Shown: positions 9,246 to 18,712 of the stretch, in pieces | How the letters are laid out: the number at the start of each line of letters is the position of its first letter | How positions within the stretch are numbered: the stretch's first letter is position 1 | Origin: Bradyrhizobium canariense | GTDB lineage: Bacteria > Pseudomonadota > Alphaproteobacteria > Rhizobiales > Xanthobacteraceae | Reading direction: 5' to 3' | Assembly: GCF_900105125.1 (NCBI RefSeq) | Contig: NZ_LT629750.1 | Coordinates: forward strand, 4,863,001-4,927,000 | Length of the DNA stretch: 64,000 nt | Program-made: the position numbers and the translations under genes | Notes under the pieces: model-generated | Database searches by the model: none | What the model was told of the DNA's origin: nothing | Seen by the model: the letters and a program-made list of their open reading frames with translations, nothing else

Positions 9246-9482
9246 CAATGCGCAAACAAATAGAGCGGCGACGAGTCTGATTCAGCGAAGCTGGATCATC
9301 CGCCTGAGACGGAACTTGCGACCTCGCCACCGCAGGCCTCGCGCCTGCCACTCCGACGTTAGCTCAGACGGCATTAACTACATTCGCGGCTATTGAAGCA
9401 TAGGCGGAATGCAGCCTTATCGTCCCGTAAAGTATGTCATGCCTATGATTTGGCCATCTGCTTCTCATTTAGCACCCGCAAG

Positions 9483-11399
9483 ATGCCGGATCACGCTTCA
9501 GCAACCAGCACACTCAGCCGGCAGATCGCGCCGGCCGTGATCGCGACTCTCTTCGCGCTCGCGATGAGCGCATGCGTGCTGGGCGTCGTCATCTGGAAGG
9601 CGCTGGAATCCAAATCCGCCACGCTTGAACGCGGCCAGACGGCGACGCAGAACCTTGCTCATTCGCTCGCTGAACATGCTTCGCATACGATTCAGGCGGC
9701 CGACATCAGCATGAGCGGCATTGTCGAGCTGCTGAAATACCGGACTCCGTTACCCGATCGCATGAATCCGTTCCTCGCGAACATCGTCAACGCGCTGCCG
9801 CAGATCCGCGAGATCGGCGTTCTCAGCGTCGACGGTGCGTGGCAATATTCGTCGCTTTCAGAACTGCCGCGCTACAACAACTCGGACCGCGACTATTTTA
9901 TCTACCATCGCGACACGCCCGGCGCCGCGCTCAGGATCAGCGCGCCCATCCAATCACGCCTGACCGGCCACTCCACCATCATGCTCTCCAAGCGGATCAG
10001 CAAGGAGGACGGCAGTTTCGGCGGCGTTTTGCTGGCGGCGATCGACAGCGATTACTTCAACGCGTTTTACAACCGGTTTCAGCTCGGGGTCGGCGGGGCG
10101 ATCGGCCTGATGCGGAACGACGGCATTGTCTTGATCCGCTGGCCGTCAGCGAATGTCGGCGCGGACCTGTCGAAGAGCGATCTGTTCGCAAGGCAGATCA
10201 AGCTCAGCTCCGTAGGATATTACAAAACGATCTCGCCGTTCGACGGGACGGTGAAATATTTTGGCTATGAAGAAACCTCGCAATATCCGCTGGTCGTGAC
10301 CGTCGCCCGCTCCGAGAGCGAGCTTCTGGCGAGCTGGTGGGCCACCTTGCGGACCGACGCACTGGTCGGAGCCGTGCTGCTGTGCCTGATCATTCTTTCC
10401 GCGGCATTACTGTGGTCGCAATTTCGCTTTCGAATGAAGACGGAGCACGCGCTCCGCGAGCGCGAAGCGCGCTACCGGCTGCTTTCGGACAACATCGCCG
10501 ATATCGTGATCCTGCTCGATGGTCGCGGAACACTGTTGTATGTCTCACCATCCGTCGAACCGGTTCTGGGACTGCGCGGGGGTGACCTGATCGGGAAATC
10601 GTGTTTCGATCTTGTTCATCCCGACGACAAAGAGCTTGTCCTGGCCGCCACCGCTCGGCCGAGTGACCCGGATTCGACCAATACCGTTGCTTTCAGAATT
10701 GCCCGCGCCGACCGGTCAGTGGCCTGGGTCGAGATCAACTTCAAGCTGGCGTCGGAGCAGGACGGGCAAACGAAGTTTGTCGGTGTGCTGAGAGACGTCA
10801 CCCAACGCAAGATGATGGAAGACGAGTTGACCTCGCTGAACACGCGTCTTGCCCAGCTTGCCACCACCGACGGACTGACCGGTCTTTGCAATCGACGAAC
10901 ATTCGACGGATTCCTTCGCCGCGAATATGCAGCGCGGGATACCCTGTCGGTGCTGCTGTTCGATATCGACAATTTCAAAGGCTATAACGATAGCTATGGG
11001 CACCAGGCCGGCGATGAATGCTTAAAAGCAGTCGCAAAAGTCATCGCGGATGCGACATCAAATACATCGGGAATGTCGGCAAGGTACGGCGGAGAAGAGT
11101 TTATCATTGTTCTCCCCGACGTTTCCGAAGCAGATGCTCTGCGTGTCGCGGAGGCAGTCAGACTGACGATCAGGGCGCTCGGCATTCCCAACTCCGCCTC
11201 GAGCCGCGGATATGTGACGGTCAGCGGCGGCGTCTCCACCAAAACGAAGGCTATCCTCGACGAAGCGATGCTCGTTGGCGACGCGGATCTCGCGCTGTAC
11301 GAGGCAAAGCGACTAGGCCGCAACCGGACCTTCGCCAGCAGCGAACTGAAACATAGCTTTGTCGAGTCTGTGCCGCTTCAGTTCCTGCTGGAGCCGTAG
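9483..11399 (+). CDS. CACHE-PAS-GGDEF diguanylate cyclase
   Basis: 638-residue membrane sensor that makes cyclic di-GMP. Order: N-terminal membrane helix (about 20-42), periplasmic double-CACHE domain (includes NNSDRDYFIYHRDT and LSKRISKEDGSFGGVLLAAI), second helix (GAVLLCLIILSAALLWS), PAS domain, then GGDEF with intact active-site GGEEF (ARYGGEEFIIVLP). The inhibitory I-site (RxxD five residues before GGEEF) is not present: NTSG is found there, so product inhibition should be weak. ATG 9483 is chosen because the hydrophobic helix follows directly; an in-frame TTG at 9393 adds 30 residues unlike any domain. The ligand of the CACHE domain is unknown. Confidence 0.9.
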   Translation: MPDHASATSTLSRQIAPAVIATLFALAMSACVLGVVIWKALESKSATLERGQTATQNLAHSLAEHASHTIQAADISMSGIVELLKYRTPLPDRMNPFLANIVNALPQIREIGVLSVDGAWQYSSLSELPRYNNSDRDYFIYHRDTPGAALRISAPIQSRLTGHSTIMLSKRISKEDGSFGGVLLAAIDSDYFNAFYNRFQLGVGGAIGLMRNDGIVLIRWPSANVGADLSKSDLFARQIKLSSVGYYKTISPFDGTVKYFGYEETSQYPLVVTVARSESELLASWWATLRTDALVGAVLLCLIILSAALLWSQFRFRMKTEHALREREARYRLLSDNIADIVILLDGRGTLLYVSPSVEPVLGLRGGDLIGKSCFDLVHPDDKELVLAATARPSDPDSTNTVAFRIARADRSVAWVEINFKLASEQDGQTKFVGVLRDVTQRKMMEDELTSLNTRLAQLATTDGLTGLCNRRTFDGFLRREYAARDTLSVLLFDIDNFKGYNDSYGHQAGDECLKAVAKVIADATSNTSGMSARYGGEEFIIVLPDVSEADALRVAEAVRLTIRALGIPNSASSRGYVTVSGGVSTKTKAILDEAMLVGDADLALYEAKRLGRNRTFASSELKHSFVESVPLQFLLEP

Positions 11400-11412
11400 G
11401 CCGCTACCCCAA

Positions 11413-11438
11413 AGCATGATTCAACTGAGAATCATGCT
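11413..11438. repeat. 10-bp perfect hairpin after the cyclase gene
   Basis: AGCATGATTC (11413-11422) and GAATCATGCT (11429-11438) form a perfect 10-bp stem with a 6-base loop, 13 bp after the cyclase stop. It is adjacent to, and related in sequence to, the repeat at 11459-11510. It could limit read-through from the cyclase gene. Confidence 0.6.
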
Positions 11439-11458
11439 CGTCGTTCATCTTTTTGTTT

Positions 11459-11510
11459 GAGCATGATCTTTTCGGAAAACCGGTGTCCACTTTTCCGGAT
11501 CATGCTCTAG
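11459..11510. repeat. Dispersed palindromic repeat, copy 1 (IS target)
   Basis: GAGCATGATC (11459-11468) pairs with GATCATGCTC (11498-11507) around a 29-base centre containing GGAAAACCGGTGTCCACTTT. A diverged copy is at 33935-33984. The final CTAG (11507-11510) is the target sequence duplicated by the neighbouring IS. Repeats of this form are common between genes in Bradyrhizobium-type genomes (background knowledge). Confidence 0.75.
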
Positions 11511-11821
11511 CAGGCCGTTGAAGAAGTCTTTGAACGACGTGCGATGAACGGGATGTCGTCGCCATTGAGGAGGCAGATTTCACCTTCGAGTGAGCCGTCA
11601 TCCCGCAGTTCGGCCCAACCGTCACCATTGGCAGGCTCCATTTCGTCGTTTCCCTGCCAGCCGAACTGGACGGCATCGCCGTCACAGGGTCCATGAATGG
11701 AGCCCGTGAGGCAATCGAAGGCGAACTCGCCGCCGTCCTCATCGAACAGGATGTAGGCGCCGGCCACGGCCATGTCGTAGCCTGGTGTCTCGACGACCCG
11801 CCATCTGCCCCGGATGCTCAT
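11507..11821 (-). CDS. IS passenger ORF, small acidic hypothetical protein
   Basis: 104-residue acidic protein of unknown function inside the IS. Its ATG overlaps the transposase stop as ATGA, so it is probably translated by coupling. The sequence is rich in Asp/Glu and Gly/Trp and has no recognisable catalytic motif or membrane helix. The last residues (KTSSTAC) are encoded by the left terminal repeat. The stop codon TAG comes from the flanking CTAG target duplication, so the ORF ends outside the element itself. Function unknown; it may help or regulate transposition, or be a non-functional passenger. Confidence 0.6.
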   Translation of the reverse strand: MSIRGRWRVVETPGYDMAVAGAYILFDEDGGEFAFDCLTGSIHGPCDGDAVQFGWQGNDEMEPANGDGWAELRDDGSLEGEICLLNGDDIPFIARRSKTSSTAC

Positions 11822-12997
11822 GCCGGTGCCGCCAGAAGCTTGGGCAGCCGGATCAGATTATAGGCCGCAAGCGCCAGGACGAAGACGGCATCCACCCGGT
11901 CGCGGCCTCGTAGCTTGACCTTGGCCAGACCAGCGGAACTCTTGATCCAGCCGAAGACTTCTTCGATGCGTTTGCGGCAACGCTGGCTGATGTCATAGCC
12001 GCTGTGACGTGTGGTACGCGCGTCGATCGCCGTCTTGCGCCGCTTGCCGGTCTTACTCAGATGTCCGTCGATCGCGATATGCGGCGTAACCGATCTATAT
12101 CTCAGGTCGTGCACGAACGGCGTGACGTCATAGGCCTTATCCGCCCCCACCGTGATCCGCTTGGCGCCACCGCGCTTGTCGATCATGGCAAGCGCAATCT
12201 CCCGTTCGGCGGTGCCTGTCGCTTGGCTCACTTCACCCAAAACCGCTAAACCATTGCGGTTCTCCATCAGCGCATGGCCCATATAGCTCAGCTTGGCCGG
12301 CTGGCCGTCTCCCTTCTTGTAAAGCCGCGCTTCAGGATCGGTCGTGCTCGCATGGGTCTCGTTGGATCGCTTTTCCTTGTGGAAGCTACGCTCGGCATTG
12401 CGTCCCGGACCGTCCTGATCTTTGTCGCTGCCATCCTTCCGTCGGAAGCTCTTGATCGAAGCCCAAGCTTCAATCAGAGTACCGTCCACCGAGAAGTGAT
12501 CGCTCGATAGCAGACGCTTGACCTTCGGCTGCGCCAAAAGCGCGCTCAGGAACTTGGCCGCAATCTCGCCCTCAAGCAGCCGATCGCGGTTCTTCGAGAA
12601 GGTCGAATGGTCCCAGACCGCATCGTCCACCCCAAGCCCAACGAACCAGCGGAACAGAAGATCGAACTCCATCCGCTCCATCAGGTGCCGTTCCGAGCGA
12701 ACCCCATAGAACGCCTGCAGGAGCATCGCCCGAAGCAACTTCTCCGGTGCAATCGAGGGGCGGCCGAAGTCCGTGTAGAGCTTGCCGAACTCCCCAGAAA
12801 GATCGCCCAGCGCCGCATTCGCCAAGTCCCTAATCACCCGGAGCGGGTGGTCGGCGCGAACCCGAGCCTCCAGGTCCACATAACTGAAAAGCGAGCCAGA
12901 CCCTTCGTCACTTCCCCGCATCGCGTCACCTCAGCAAAATCCTGTCCTAGGGAATCACGATCCAAAACGCTTCGCCAGAGACTTCTTCAACAGCCTG
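11511..12997 (-). mobile_element. Complete IS5-family insertion sequence
   Basis: Element of 1487 bp. Terminal inverted repeats of about 22 bp are CAGGCCGTTGAAGAAGTCTT at the left (11511) and, read inward, CAGGCTGTTGAAGAAGTCTC at the right (12997). It is flanked on both sides by CTAG (11507-11510 and 12998-13001), the 4-bp duplication expected for the IS5 group. It carries a full-length DDE transposase and a small overlapping passenger ORF on the minus strand. It sits between the convergent 3' ends of the cyclase and hybrid-kinase genes and disrupts neither. The near-identical ends and intact transposase suggest a recent, possibly active insertion. Confidence 0.9.
11818..12921 (-). CDS. IS5-family transposase
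   Basis: 367-residue DDE transposase. The N-terminal region (FSYVDLEARVRADHPLRVIR) is the usual IS5/IS1182-type leader. Catalytic positions visible are Asp in SVDGTLIEAW, Asp in VGADKAYD, and the C-terminal R-E-K signature RKRIEEVFGWIK. Length and motif spacing look intact with no frameshift. Start ATG 12921 lies 76 bp inside the right terminal repeat. It overlaps the following passenger ORF by 4 bp. Confidence 0.92.
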   Translation of the reverse strand: MRGSDEGSGSLFSYVDLEARVRADHPLRVIRDLANAALGDLSGEFGKLYTDFGRPSIAPEKLLRAMLLQAFYGVRSERHLMERMEFDLLFRWFVGLGVDDAVWDHSTFSKNRDRLLEGEIAAKFLSALLAQPKVKRLLSSDHFSVDGTLIEAWASIKSFRRKDGSDKDQDGPGRNAERSFHKEKRSNETHASTTDPEARLYKKGDGQPAKLSYMGHALMENRNGLAVLGEVSQATGTAEREIALAMIDKRGGAKRITVGADKAYDVTPFVHDLRYRSVTPHIAIDGHLSKTGKRRKTAIDARTTRHSGYDISQRCRKRIEEVFGWIKSSAGLAKVKLRGRDRVDAVFVLALAAYNLIRLPKLLAAPA

Positions 12998-13017
12998 CTA
13001 GAGGCGCAGCGCGACGT

Positions 13018-15423
13018 TCATTCCAGAACACGTCGCTCGGAAATGGCCTTTCGAAGGGTCCTGGAAAGCGCTTCAACCGAATAAGGCTTCTGAATCAGCT
13101 CAAAACCGCGATGGGCGTTTTCCGCCAGCACGCTGCTGTAGCCGCTGGTCAGAACCACCGGAAGGCCGGGATATCGTTCGCGAATGACGACCGCAAGTTC
13201 AACGCCATTCATCCCGGGCATGATGACGTCGGAAAACACCAGATCAAACGCCAGTTCGTCCTCCGCGAGAACCCTGAGCGCCTCCCTGGCATTGGGAACC
13301 CATTTGATCGCGTAGCCCAGATCCTTGAGCAATTCGGTCGAAAATTGTCCAACGTCTTCATTGTCCTCGACCACGAGGACAGAATGCCCGCGGCCGCTGA
13401 TCGCAGCTTCGGCGCCGGCAATAGCAACTTCCGCGTCATCAGCCGGAGTCTCGGCCTGGGGCAGATAGATCACAAACGTCGACCCCTCACCCATAACGCT
13501 GGTTACCTTGATTTCACCGCCCGACTGCTTGGCAAATCCAAGTGCCTGACTGAGGCCCAGACCTGTCCCCTTGCCCACGTCCTTGGTCGTGAAGAAGGGT
13601 TCGAAGATGGCATCGAGCTTGTCGGCCGGAATCCCCGATCCGGTATCGGTCACGGAAATCGCGACGAACTCGCCCCCGCGGCTCGCGTGGCCGCGGAGCG
13701 CAGGAATAACATCGACCGTCTTGACGGAGATCAGCAGACTGCCTTCGCCGGCCATCGCATCCCGGGCGTTGACTGCAAGATTGACCAAAGCGGTTTCAAA
13801 TTGCGCGATATCCGCCGTCGCAAAGCAACTGACATCGCAAAGATCGAGATCGATCTGAATTCTGCCACCCATCAGCGGACGGATCAGCTGCGCGATGCTT
13901 TCGACCTGCGAGCCGACATCAAACACCTGCGGTGTCAGCGGCTGGCGGCGGGCAAAAGCCAAAAGTTGACCGGTCAACTTCGACGCCCGATCCACCGTGT
14001 CCGAGATCGCATCGATGTATCGGCGGCGCCGACCCTCGCTCAATTCGCGCCGGCGCAGGAAGTCGGTCGCGGAGCGGATGATCGTGAGCAGGTTATTGAA
14101 GTCGTGAGCGACGCCGCCGGTCAGTTGGCCGACCGCATCCATCTTTTGCGATTGGCGAAGCGCTTCCTCGGCCTGCCGCCTTTCCGTGGTGTCGACCGCT
14201 TCAGGCAGGACTGCGGAAACGACGCCATGCTGATCGAAGACGGGGCGCATCGTGAAATCGAAAAACCGTTCGCCGGCCGGCAGATTGAGCCGCATTTCGG
14301 CCCGGACACTCTCGCCTGTGATGGCGGTGCGAAAAGCATTGCGAACGACGTCGCGCATCCCCTCGGTGCCGGAAAACCATGGCGTATTCCAGAACGGCAT
14401 TCCGGCGACATCTTGCGCATTGGCGCGAATGCCCGCCAACGCCGTCGCATTCGCATACAACACATTGCCTTCGATATCCAAAAGACCCTGGTACTGATTG
14501 CTGGTTTCGATGATGGCGCGCATTTGCGCTTCGCTGGACGCAAGCTGCGTGGTGCGCTCCCTGATCCGCTGCTCCAGCGTTTCATTGAGACGGCGAAGCT
14601 CGGTTTCGGCCTCCTTCGCAACCGTCACATCGTGAGCCACCCCGATAAAGCCGATGTGCCTTCCGGCCGGATCCCGGCGCGGCTGTGACTCCGATCGCAT
14701 CCACCGCCATTGCCCGTCGGCGCGGCGATAACGCCCCTCCAGCGTAAACGGCTTAAGCGATGCCTCACCCGCAATACTCTCTCTGATGATCCGTGCGGCG
14801 TGATCCGGATGCAAGATCTTCCGCCAATCGAACGCGAGCGCTTGTTCATAGGGCACGCCGAGGAATTCCAGATAGGCCTGATTTGCGAAGGCCCGCGTGC
14901 CATCGGTTTTGCTGACCCACATCGGGACCGGGGCGCTGTTGGCAATCAGCCGGAACCGCTCCTCGCTCTCCCGCAATGCCTCCTTTGCGATCGCGAGATC
15001 GGTGATGTCGATATGCGCGCCGACCAGACGCAAAGGCTTTCCATCCGAACTTCGCTCGATCCGGGCTTCGGTCGCAAGCCATCTCACCTGCCCGTCGCTC
15101 GGTCTGATGATGCGGTATTGATAGGAAAACTGTTCGGTGGCGCTGTTTACAGCTTCAAGAAAGTGCTGGACGGTGCGGTCACGATCTTCCGGGTGTAGCC
15201 GCTGAACCCAATCCTCGTGGGTATCGTCGACGTCTGCCGCCAGACCATGAATCGCACGATACTCCGGAGAGCGGCGTTCATTCCGAAAGCCATGCCGCAG
15301 ATCGAGCATGACCGCAGCGACCTTTGCGATCTGCTGCAGGCCTGCCGGGGTGCCCGAGACATCCCCCGGCGCGGAAGCATAGGACATTCCGGTTCGAGCG
15401 TGATGCCCGTCGCTGTCTGCCAT
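13018..15423 (-). CDS. PAS-rich hybrid sensor histidine kinase with C-terminal receiver
   Basis: 801-residue cytoplasmic signalling protein with no membrane helix. Three PAS domains occupy roughly the first 420 residues (PAC-type ends such as [10 protein letters not shown] and FIGVAHDVT are visible). They are followed by a HisKA with phospho-acceptor His in [11 protein letters not shown], an HATPase with N, G1 and G2 boxes ([26 protein letters not shown]), and a receiver with phospho-acceptor Asp in [14 protein letters not shown]. This is the architecture of alphaproteobacterial soluble hybrid kinases. No partner regulator is adjacent. The gene ends 17 bp from the IS target duplication, so the IS lies just downstream of its stop codon. 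Confidence 0.92.
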   Translation of the reverse strand: MADSDGHHARTGMSYASAPGDVSGTPAGLQQIAKVAAVMLDLRHGFRNERRSPEYRAIHGLAADVDDTHEDWVQRLHPEDRDRTVQHFLEAVNSATEQFSYQYRIIRPSDGQVRWLATEARIERSSDGKPLRLVGAHIDITDLAIAKEALRESEERFRLIANSAPVPMWVSKTDGTRAFANQAYLEFLGVPYEQALAFDWRKILHPDHAARIIRESIAGEASLKPFTLEGRYRRADGQWRWMRSESQPRRDPAGRHIGFIGVAHDVTVAKEAETELRRLNETLEQRIRERTTQLASSEAQMRAIIETSNQYQGLLDIEGNVLYANATALAGIRANAQDVAGMPFWNTPWFSGTEGMRDVVRNAFRTAITGESVRAEMRLNLPAGERFFDFTMRPVFDQHGVVSAVLPEAVDTTERRQAEEALRQSQKMDAVGQLTGGVAHDFNNLLTIIRSATDFLRRRELSEGRRRRYIDAISDTVDRASKLTGQLLAFARRQPLTPQVFDVGSQVESIAQLIRPLMGGRIQIDLDLCDVSCFATADIAQFETALVNLAVNARDAMAGEGSLLISVKTVDVIPALRGHASRGGEFVAISVTDTGSGIPADKLDAIFEPFFTTKDVGKGTGLGLSQALGFAKQSGGEIKVTSVMGEGSTFVIYLPQAETPADDAEVAIAGAEAAISGRGHSVLVVEDNEDVGQFSTELLKDLGYAIKWVPNAREALRVLAEDELAFDLVFSDVIMPGMNGVELAVVIRERYPGLPVVLTSGYSSVLAENAHRGFELIQKPYSVEALSRTLRKAISERRVLE

Positions 15424-15495
15424 TCCCGCGCTGCCCTTGGGTTGCCGAGGACCTGATACTAAGGCGATCTAGCCCTCAAAGCGATACTCTCCCGC

Positions 15496-16272
15496 CTATC
15501 CGAGCATTTGCGTATCGCCGCAAATCGAAATCGCCTGGCCGGAAATGGTCCTGCCGCGCGGACTGCACATGAACACGATCTGGTCGCCGATTTGTTCCGG
15601 CGTCACGTAGTCCTTGATCGATGTGTAGGAAAATGCCGTCCGCTCCATCTCAGCGTAAGAAATGCCGCGCTGCTGCGCCTTGGCTTCCAATACGCGGCGC
15701 TGCCGGTCGCCGGCAACGAGCCCGGGCAGGATCGCGTTGACGCGAATATTGTCCGGCCCAAGCTCGATCGACAGCGATTTGGTGAAGCCGATCACACCCC
15801 ATTTCGCGGCCGCATAGGGTGCACGCATCGCAAAACCGAGCCGGCCCGCGGCGGACGAGATGTTGACGATCGAAGCGTTCTTGCTGTCGCGCAACAGCGG
15901 CACGGCAAGCCGGGTGCAATTGAATTGCCCGGTCAGGCAAATCTCCAGGCAGCGGTCCCAATCCTCCGGATTCATATCTTCGACCTTGGATGTCGGCCCC
16001 GCAATGCCGGCATTGTTGACGAGCACATCGAGGCCGCCGAGCTTTGCTGTCGTCTCCGCAAACAGGTTCTTGACAGCGGCTCGGTCGGAGACGTCGCAAC
16101 GCGTCGAGGTGATCGCGGGATCGCTGGCTACAAGTGCGGACAATGCCGTTTCATCGACGTCGCAGATGTGAACCGTGGCGCCTTCGCCTGCGAAGCGGCG
16201 CGCGATGGCGCGTCCGATGCCGTTGGCGCCGGCCGTAACCAGCACGCGCAAACCCTTGATATCGAGATCCAT
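15496..16272 (-). CDS. Short-chain dehydrogenase/reductase (SDR)
   Basis: 258-residue NAD(P)-dependent oxidoreductase with classical SDR motifs: the glycine-rich TAGANGIGRAIA near residue 13, NNAG at about 85, catalytic Ser in NISSAAG, and YxxxK as YAAAK. A PG motif follows (LPGLVAGDRQ). Length is typical of classical SDRs. It is divergent from the 3-hydroxyacyl dehydrogenase/BKACE operon across a 346-bp gap, so it may belong to the same catabolic regulon, perhaps oxidising a hydroxyl of the same substrate (inference). It is separate from the hybrid kinase gene upstream. Confidence 0.9.
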   Translation of the reverse strand: MDLDIKGLRVLVTAGANGIGRAIARRFAGEGATVHICDVDETALSALVASDPAITSTRCDVSDRAAVKNLFAETTAKLGGLDVLVNNAGIAGPTSKVEDMNPEDWDRCLEICLTGQFNCTRLAVPLLRDSKNASIVNISSAAGRLGFAMRAPYAAAKWGVIGFTKSLSIELGPDNIRVNAILPGLVAGDRQRRVLEAKAQQRGISYAEMERTAFSYTSIKDYVTPEQIGDQIVFMCSPRGRTISGQAISICGDTQMLG

Positions 16273-16618
16273 GATCGCTCCGAGATGTCGTTTGAAACCA
16301 CGTCAGTTGGAAGAATGTCGGCCGCAAGCTCGCGGTCCGGCCAGATCGAGCAGAGCTTAAGTCAACTCTCCCATGCAGCGGTAACTTCAACAGAGGAATC
16401 GACAACGGCCCGGTCTTTTGTAACTCTAATGGCGACAAATAATCACGGCAAGCGAGACTAGGCGCTGACACAGATGGCGCCTCGCAGGCCGGACAACAGA
16501 ACGCCGCGCCGTGCGGCCGCAATTGGGGAGGCAAGAACGATATCCAACGACGATAGACATATCGCCCATCACGGCGCATTGAGTGGACGCGACACGTGTT
16601 CCGGCTAACGAGGAAAAA
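16273..16618. other. 346-bp divergent intergenic region (SDR / dehydrogenase operon)
   Basis: Shared upstream region of the SDR (minus) and the 3-hydroxyacyl dehydrogenase (plus). I find an inverted repeat AGGCGC (16460-16465) and GCGCCT (16477-16482) with an 11-base spacer, possibly a regulator site. No convincing -35/-10 pair or RNA structure stands out, and no coding region is credible here. Confidence 0.35.
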
Positions 16619-17560
16619 ATGAAAAAGGAAAATCGACAGGTCGCCATTGTTGGCGCTGGCCTGATCGGAAGGGCCTGGGCCGCGATCTTTGCCCGCGCCG
16701 GATGGAGCGTTCGGCTGACCGATCCGCATGAAGCCACGCTCAAGGCGGCCATCGGCCTGATCCACGACGAGTTGCACGCACTGGCGCGCCACGGACTGGC
16801 GGATGATCCCGATGGCGCCGCGGCACGGCTCACTGTGGCGGCAAGCCTCAAGGAGGCCGTCGACGGCGCCGAGTTCGTGCAGGAAAACGGCCCGGAACTG
16901 ATCGAGCAGAAAAAGACCATCTTCGCCGAGCTCGACAGGCTGGCGCCCCCGGACGCGGTGCTGGCGTCCTCGACTTCGGCAATCACCGCATCGCGTTTCA
17001 CGGAAACGTTGCGTGGCCGGGCGCGCTGCCTGGTCGGGCATCCCGTCAATCCGCCGCATCTGGTTCCGCTGGTCGAATTGTGCGGCGCGCCGTGGACTTC
17101 GCCTGACACGATCGACCGCGCACGCCAGATCTATCGTGCGATCGGGCAAGTGCCGGTCGCCGTCAACCGCGAAATCAACGGCTTTGTCCTCAACCGTCTG
17201 CAGGGTGCGCTTCTCGCCGAAGCGTTCCGGCTGGTCGGCGAAGGCTATATCTCGGCGGAAGATCTTGATCACACCGTCAAGGATGGCCTCGGACTGCGCT
17301 GGTCGTTTCTCGGCCCGTTCGAGACCATCGAGCTCAATGCACCCGGCGGCATTCCGGATTATTGTGCGCGCTATACCGGCTTCTACAAGGAGCTTGCGGC
17401 GACAGCGGCCGGTCCCGAGGTCTATCAAAGCCCGAATGTGGATCGGGTCATCGCCGCGTGGCCGCATCAGCCCTCGCCTGAACGCATCGCCGCGCTGACG
17501 CAGCGGCGCAATGAACGCCTGGCGGCGCTCGCCGCGCACAAACGAACGCAAAACAGCTGA
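16619..17560 (+). CDS. 3-hydroxyacyl-CoA dehydrogenase-family protein, L-carnitine dehydrogenase-like
   Basis: 313-residue NAD-dependent 3-hydroxy acid dehydrogenase. The N-terminal Rossmann motif is GAGLIGRAWA, and catalytic positions appear as Ser in SSTSAI, His in GHPVNPPH and Asn in GFVLNRLQ. GHPVNPPHLVPLVE is typical of the lambda-crystallin / L-gulonate 3-dehydrogenase / carnitine dehydrogenase branch rather than fatty-acid FadB types. ATG 16619 is preferred (CGAGGAAAA before it) over the in-frame GTG at 16583. It lies 37 bp before a BKACE gene. The same pair in carnitine degradation oxidises carnitine to 3-dehydrocarnitine and then cleaves it. The exact substrate is inferred, not proven. 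Confidence 0.85.
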   Translation: MKKENRQVAIVGAGLIGRAWAAIFARAGWSVRLTDPHEATLKAAIGLIHDELHALARHGLADDPDGAAARLTVAASLKEAVDGAEFVQENGPELIEQKKTIFAELDRLAPPDAVLASSTSAITASRFTETLRGRARCLVGHPVNPPHLVPLVELCGAPWTSPDTIDRARQIYRAIGQVPVAVNREINGFVLNRLQGALLAEAFRLVGEGYISAEDLDHTVKDGLGLRWSFLGPFETIELNAPGGIPDYCARYTGFYKELAATAAGPEVYQSPNVDRVIAAWPHQPSPERIAALTQRRNERLAALAAHKRTQNS

Positions 17561-17597
17561 TCATCCCTATTTCGACCCGCAAGAAAGAGAATAAGCC

Positions 17598-18521
17598 ATG
17601 AGCCGCAAAGTCATCATCACCTGCGCCGTCACGGGCGCTATCCATACCCCGTCGATGTCGAAAGCATTGCCGGTAACGCCGCAGGAGATCGCCGATGCCG
17701 CTGTTGATGCTGCCGAAGCCGGCGCGGCGATCGTGCATCTGCACGCCCGCAATCCGAAGACCGGCCAACCCGACCAGAGTCCGGAAGCGTTTGCACCGTT
17801 CCTGAAGATCATCAAGCAGCGCTCGAACGCCGTGATCAACCTGACCACGGGCGGCGCGCCCACCATGACGGTGGACGAGCGCGTCCGTCCCGCCGCCGTC
17901 TACAAGCCGGAAGTCGCCTCGCTCAACATGGGGTCGATGAATTTTGCCTTCTTCGGCATGCTCAACCGCTTCAAGAAATTCGAACACGAATGGGAGCGTA
18001 AGCATCTTGAGAACAAGGACATCGTGTTTCGCAACACGTTCCAGGATATCGAATATGTCTTGAAGACATTGTCCGAGACCGGCACCCGCTTTGAATTCGA
18101 GTGCTACGACACCGCGCATCTTTACAACCTGAATTACTTCCTCGAGCAGGGCATGGTGAAGCCGCCGCTGTTCGTGCAGACGGTGTTCGGCCTGCAGGGT
18201 GGAACGGGCGCGCATCCCGAGGACGTGCTGCACATGAAGCGGACCGCCGAGCGGCTGTTCGGCGACAAGTTCGTCTGGTCCGTGCTCGGCGCCGGCCGCA
18301 ATCAGCTGCCGATCGCGGCGATGGCTGCGGCCATGGGCGGCAATATCCGCGTTGGCCTCGAAGACTCGCTGTGGGCGGCGCCCGGACGCATGGCGGCGTC
18401 GAATGCCGAGCAGGTGCAACTCGCCCGCAAGATCGTCGAAGGCCTCGGCCTTGAAGTGGCGACGCCGGACGAGGCCCGCGAAATTCTCGACCTGAAAGGC
18501 GGCGACAAGCTGGAGGTTTGA
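17598..18521 (+). CDS. BKACE family beta-keto acid cleavage enzyme (DUF849)
   Basis: 307-residue Zn-dependent enzyme that condenses a beta-keto acid with acetyl-CoA and splits it, yielding a CoA thioester of acetoacetate plus a shorter acid. The metal-binding HLHARNP motif (about residues 48-54) and the conserved C-terminal GGNIRVGLED segment are present, and length fits the family. Known members act on 3-keto-5-aminohexanoate or 3-dehydrocarnitine. Placement directly after a carnitine dehydrogenase-like gene and before a complete ABC importer favours a 3-dehydrocarnitine-like substrate. It could serve another quaternary-amine or amino beta-keto acid. Confidence 0.9.
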   Translation: MSRKVIITCAVTGAIHTPSMSKALPVTPQEIADAAVDAAEAGAAIVHLHARNPKTGQPDQSPEAFAPFLKIIKQRSNAVINLTTGGAPTMTVDERVRPAAVYKPEVASLNMGSMNFAFFGMLNRFKKFEHEWERKHLENKDIVFRNTFQDIEYVLKTLSETGTRFEFECYDTAHLYNLNYFLEQGMVKPPLFVQTVFGLQGGTGAHPEDVLHMKRTAERLFGDKFVWSVLGAGRNQLPIAAMAAAMGGNIRVGLEDSLWAAPGRMAASNAEQVQLARKIVEGLGLEVATPDEAREILDLKGGDKLEV

Positions 18522-18578
18522 CGGCTCGGCGACAAACCGAAGCCATACGGTTCGCGGCGATAACTGACAAGATGTCGC

Positions 18579-18609
18579 ACTTCGGCGGATCATAATATTA
18601 GGCCGAAGT
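18579..18609. promoter_or_regulatory. Inverted repeat upstream of the ABC binding-protein gene
   Basis: ACTTCGGC (18579-18586) and GCCGAAGT (18602-18609) are perfect inverted repeats separated by an AT-rich 15-base spacer. The site lies between the BKACE gene and the binding-protein gene, about 100 bp upstream of the latter. It could be an operator or an RNA hairpin marking the BKACE transcript end. No T-run follows. Confidence 0.4.
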
Positions 18610-18712
18610 ATCAATATCGGCACCCGACCTTGCTGGTTGCCTGCGCGCTTCGCCATGGTATCGTTTGGCATCAACGGCCCGAAATGAGGCCGGGATGCCA
18701 AGGGAGGGAACC

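Noticed and set aside
9246..9392. Possible tRNA-like segment near TTAGCTCAGACGGC
   Set aside because: No acceptor stem or anticodon arm can be folded; only a chance match to a D-arm phrase.
12607..14688. 693-codon open frame on the plus strand
   Set aside because: It runs antisense through the hybrid kinase and crosses the IS end. The kinase frame has intact HisKA, HATPase and REC motifs, whereas this translation has no domain.
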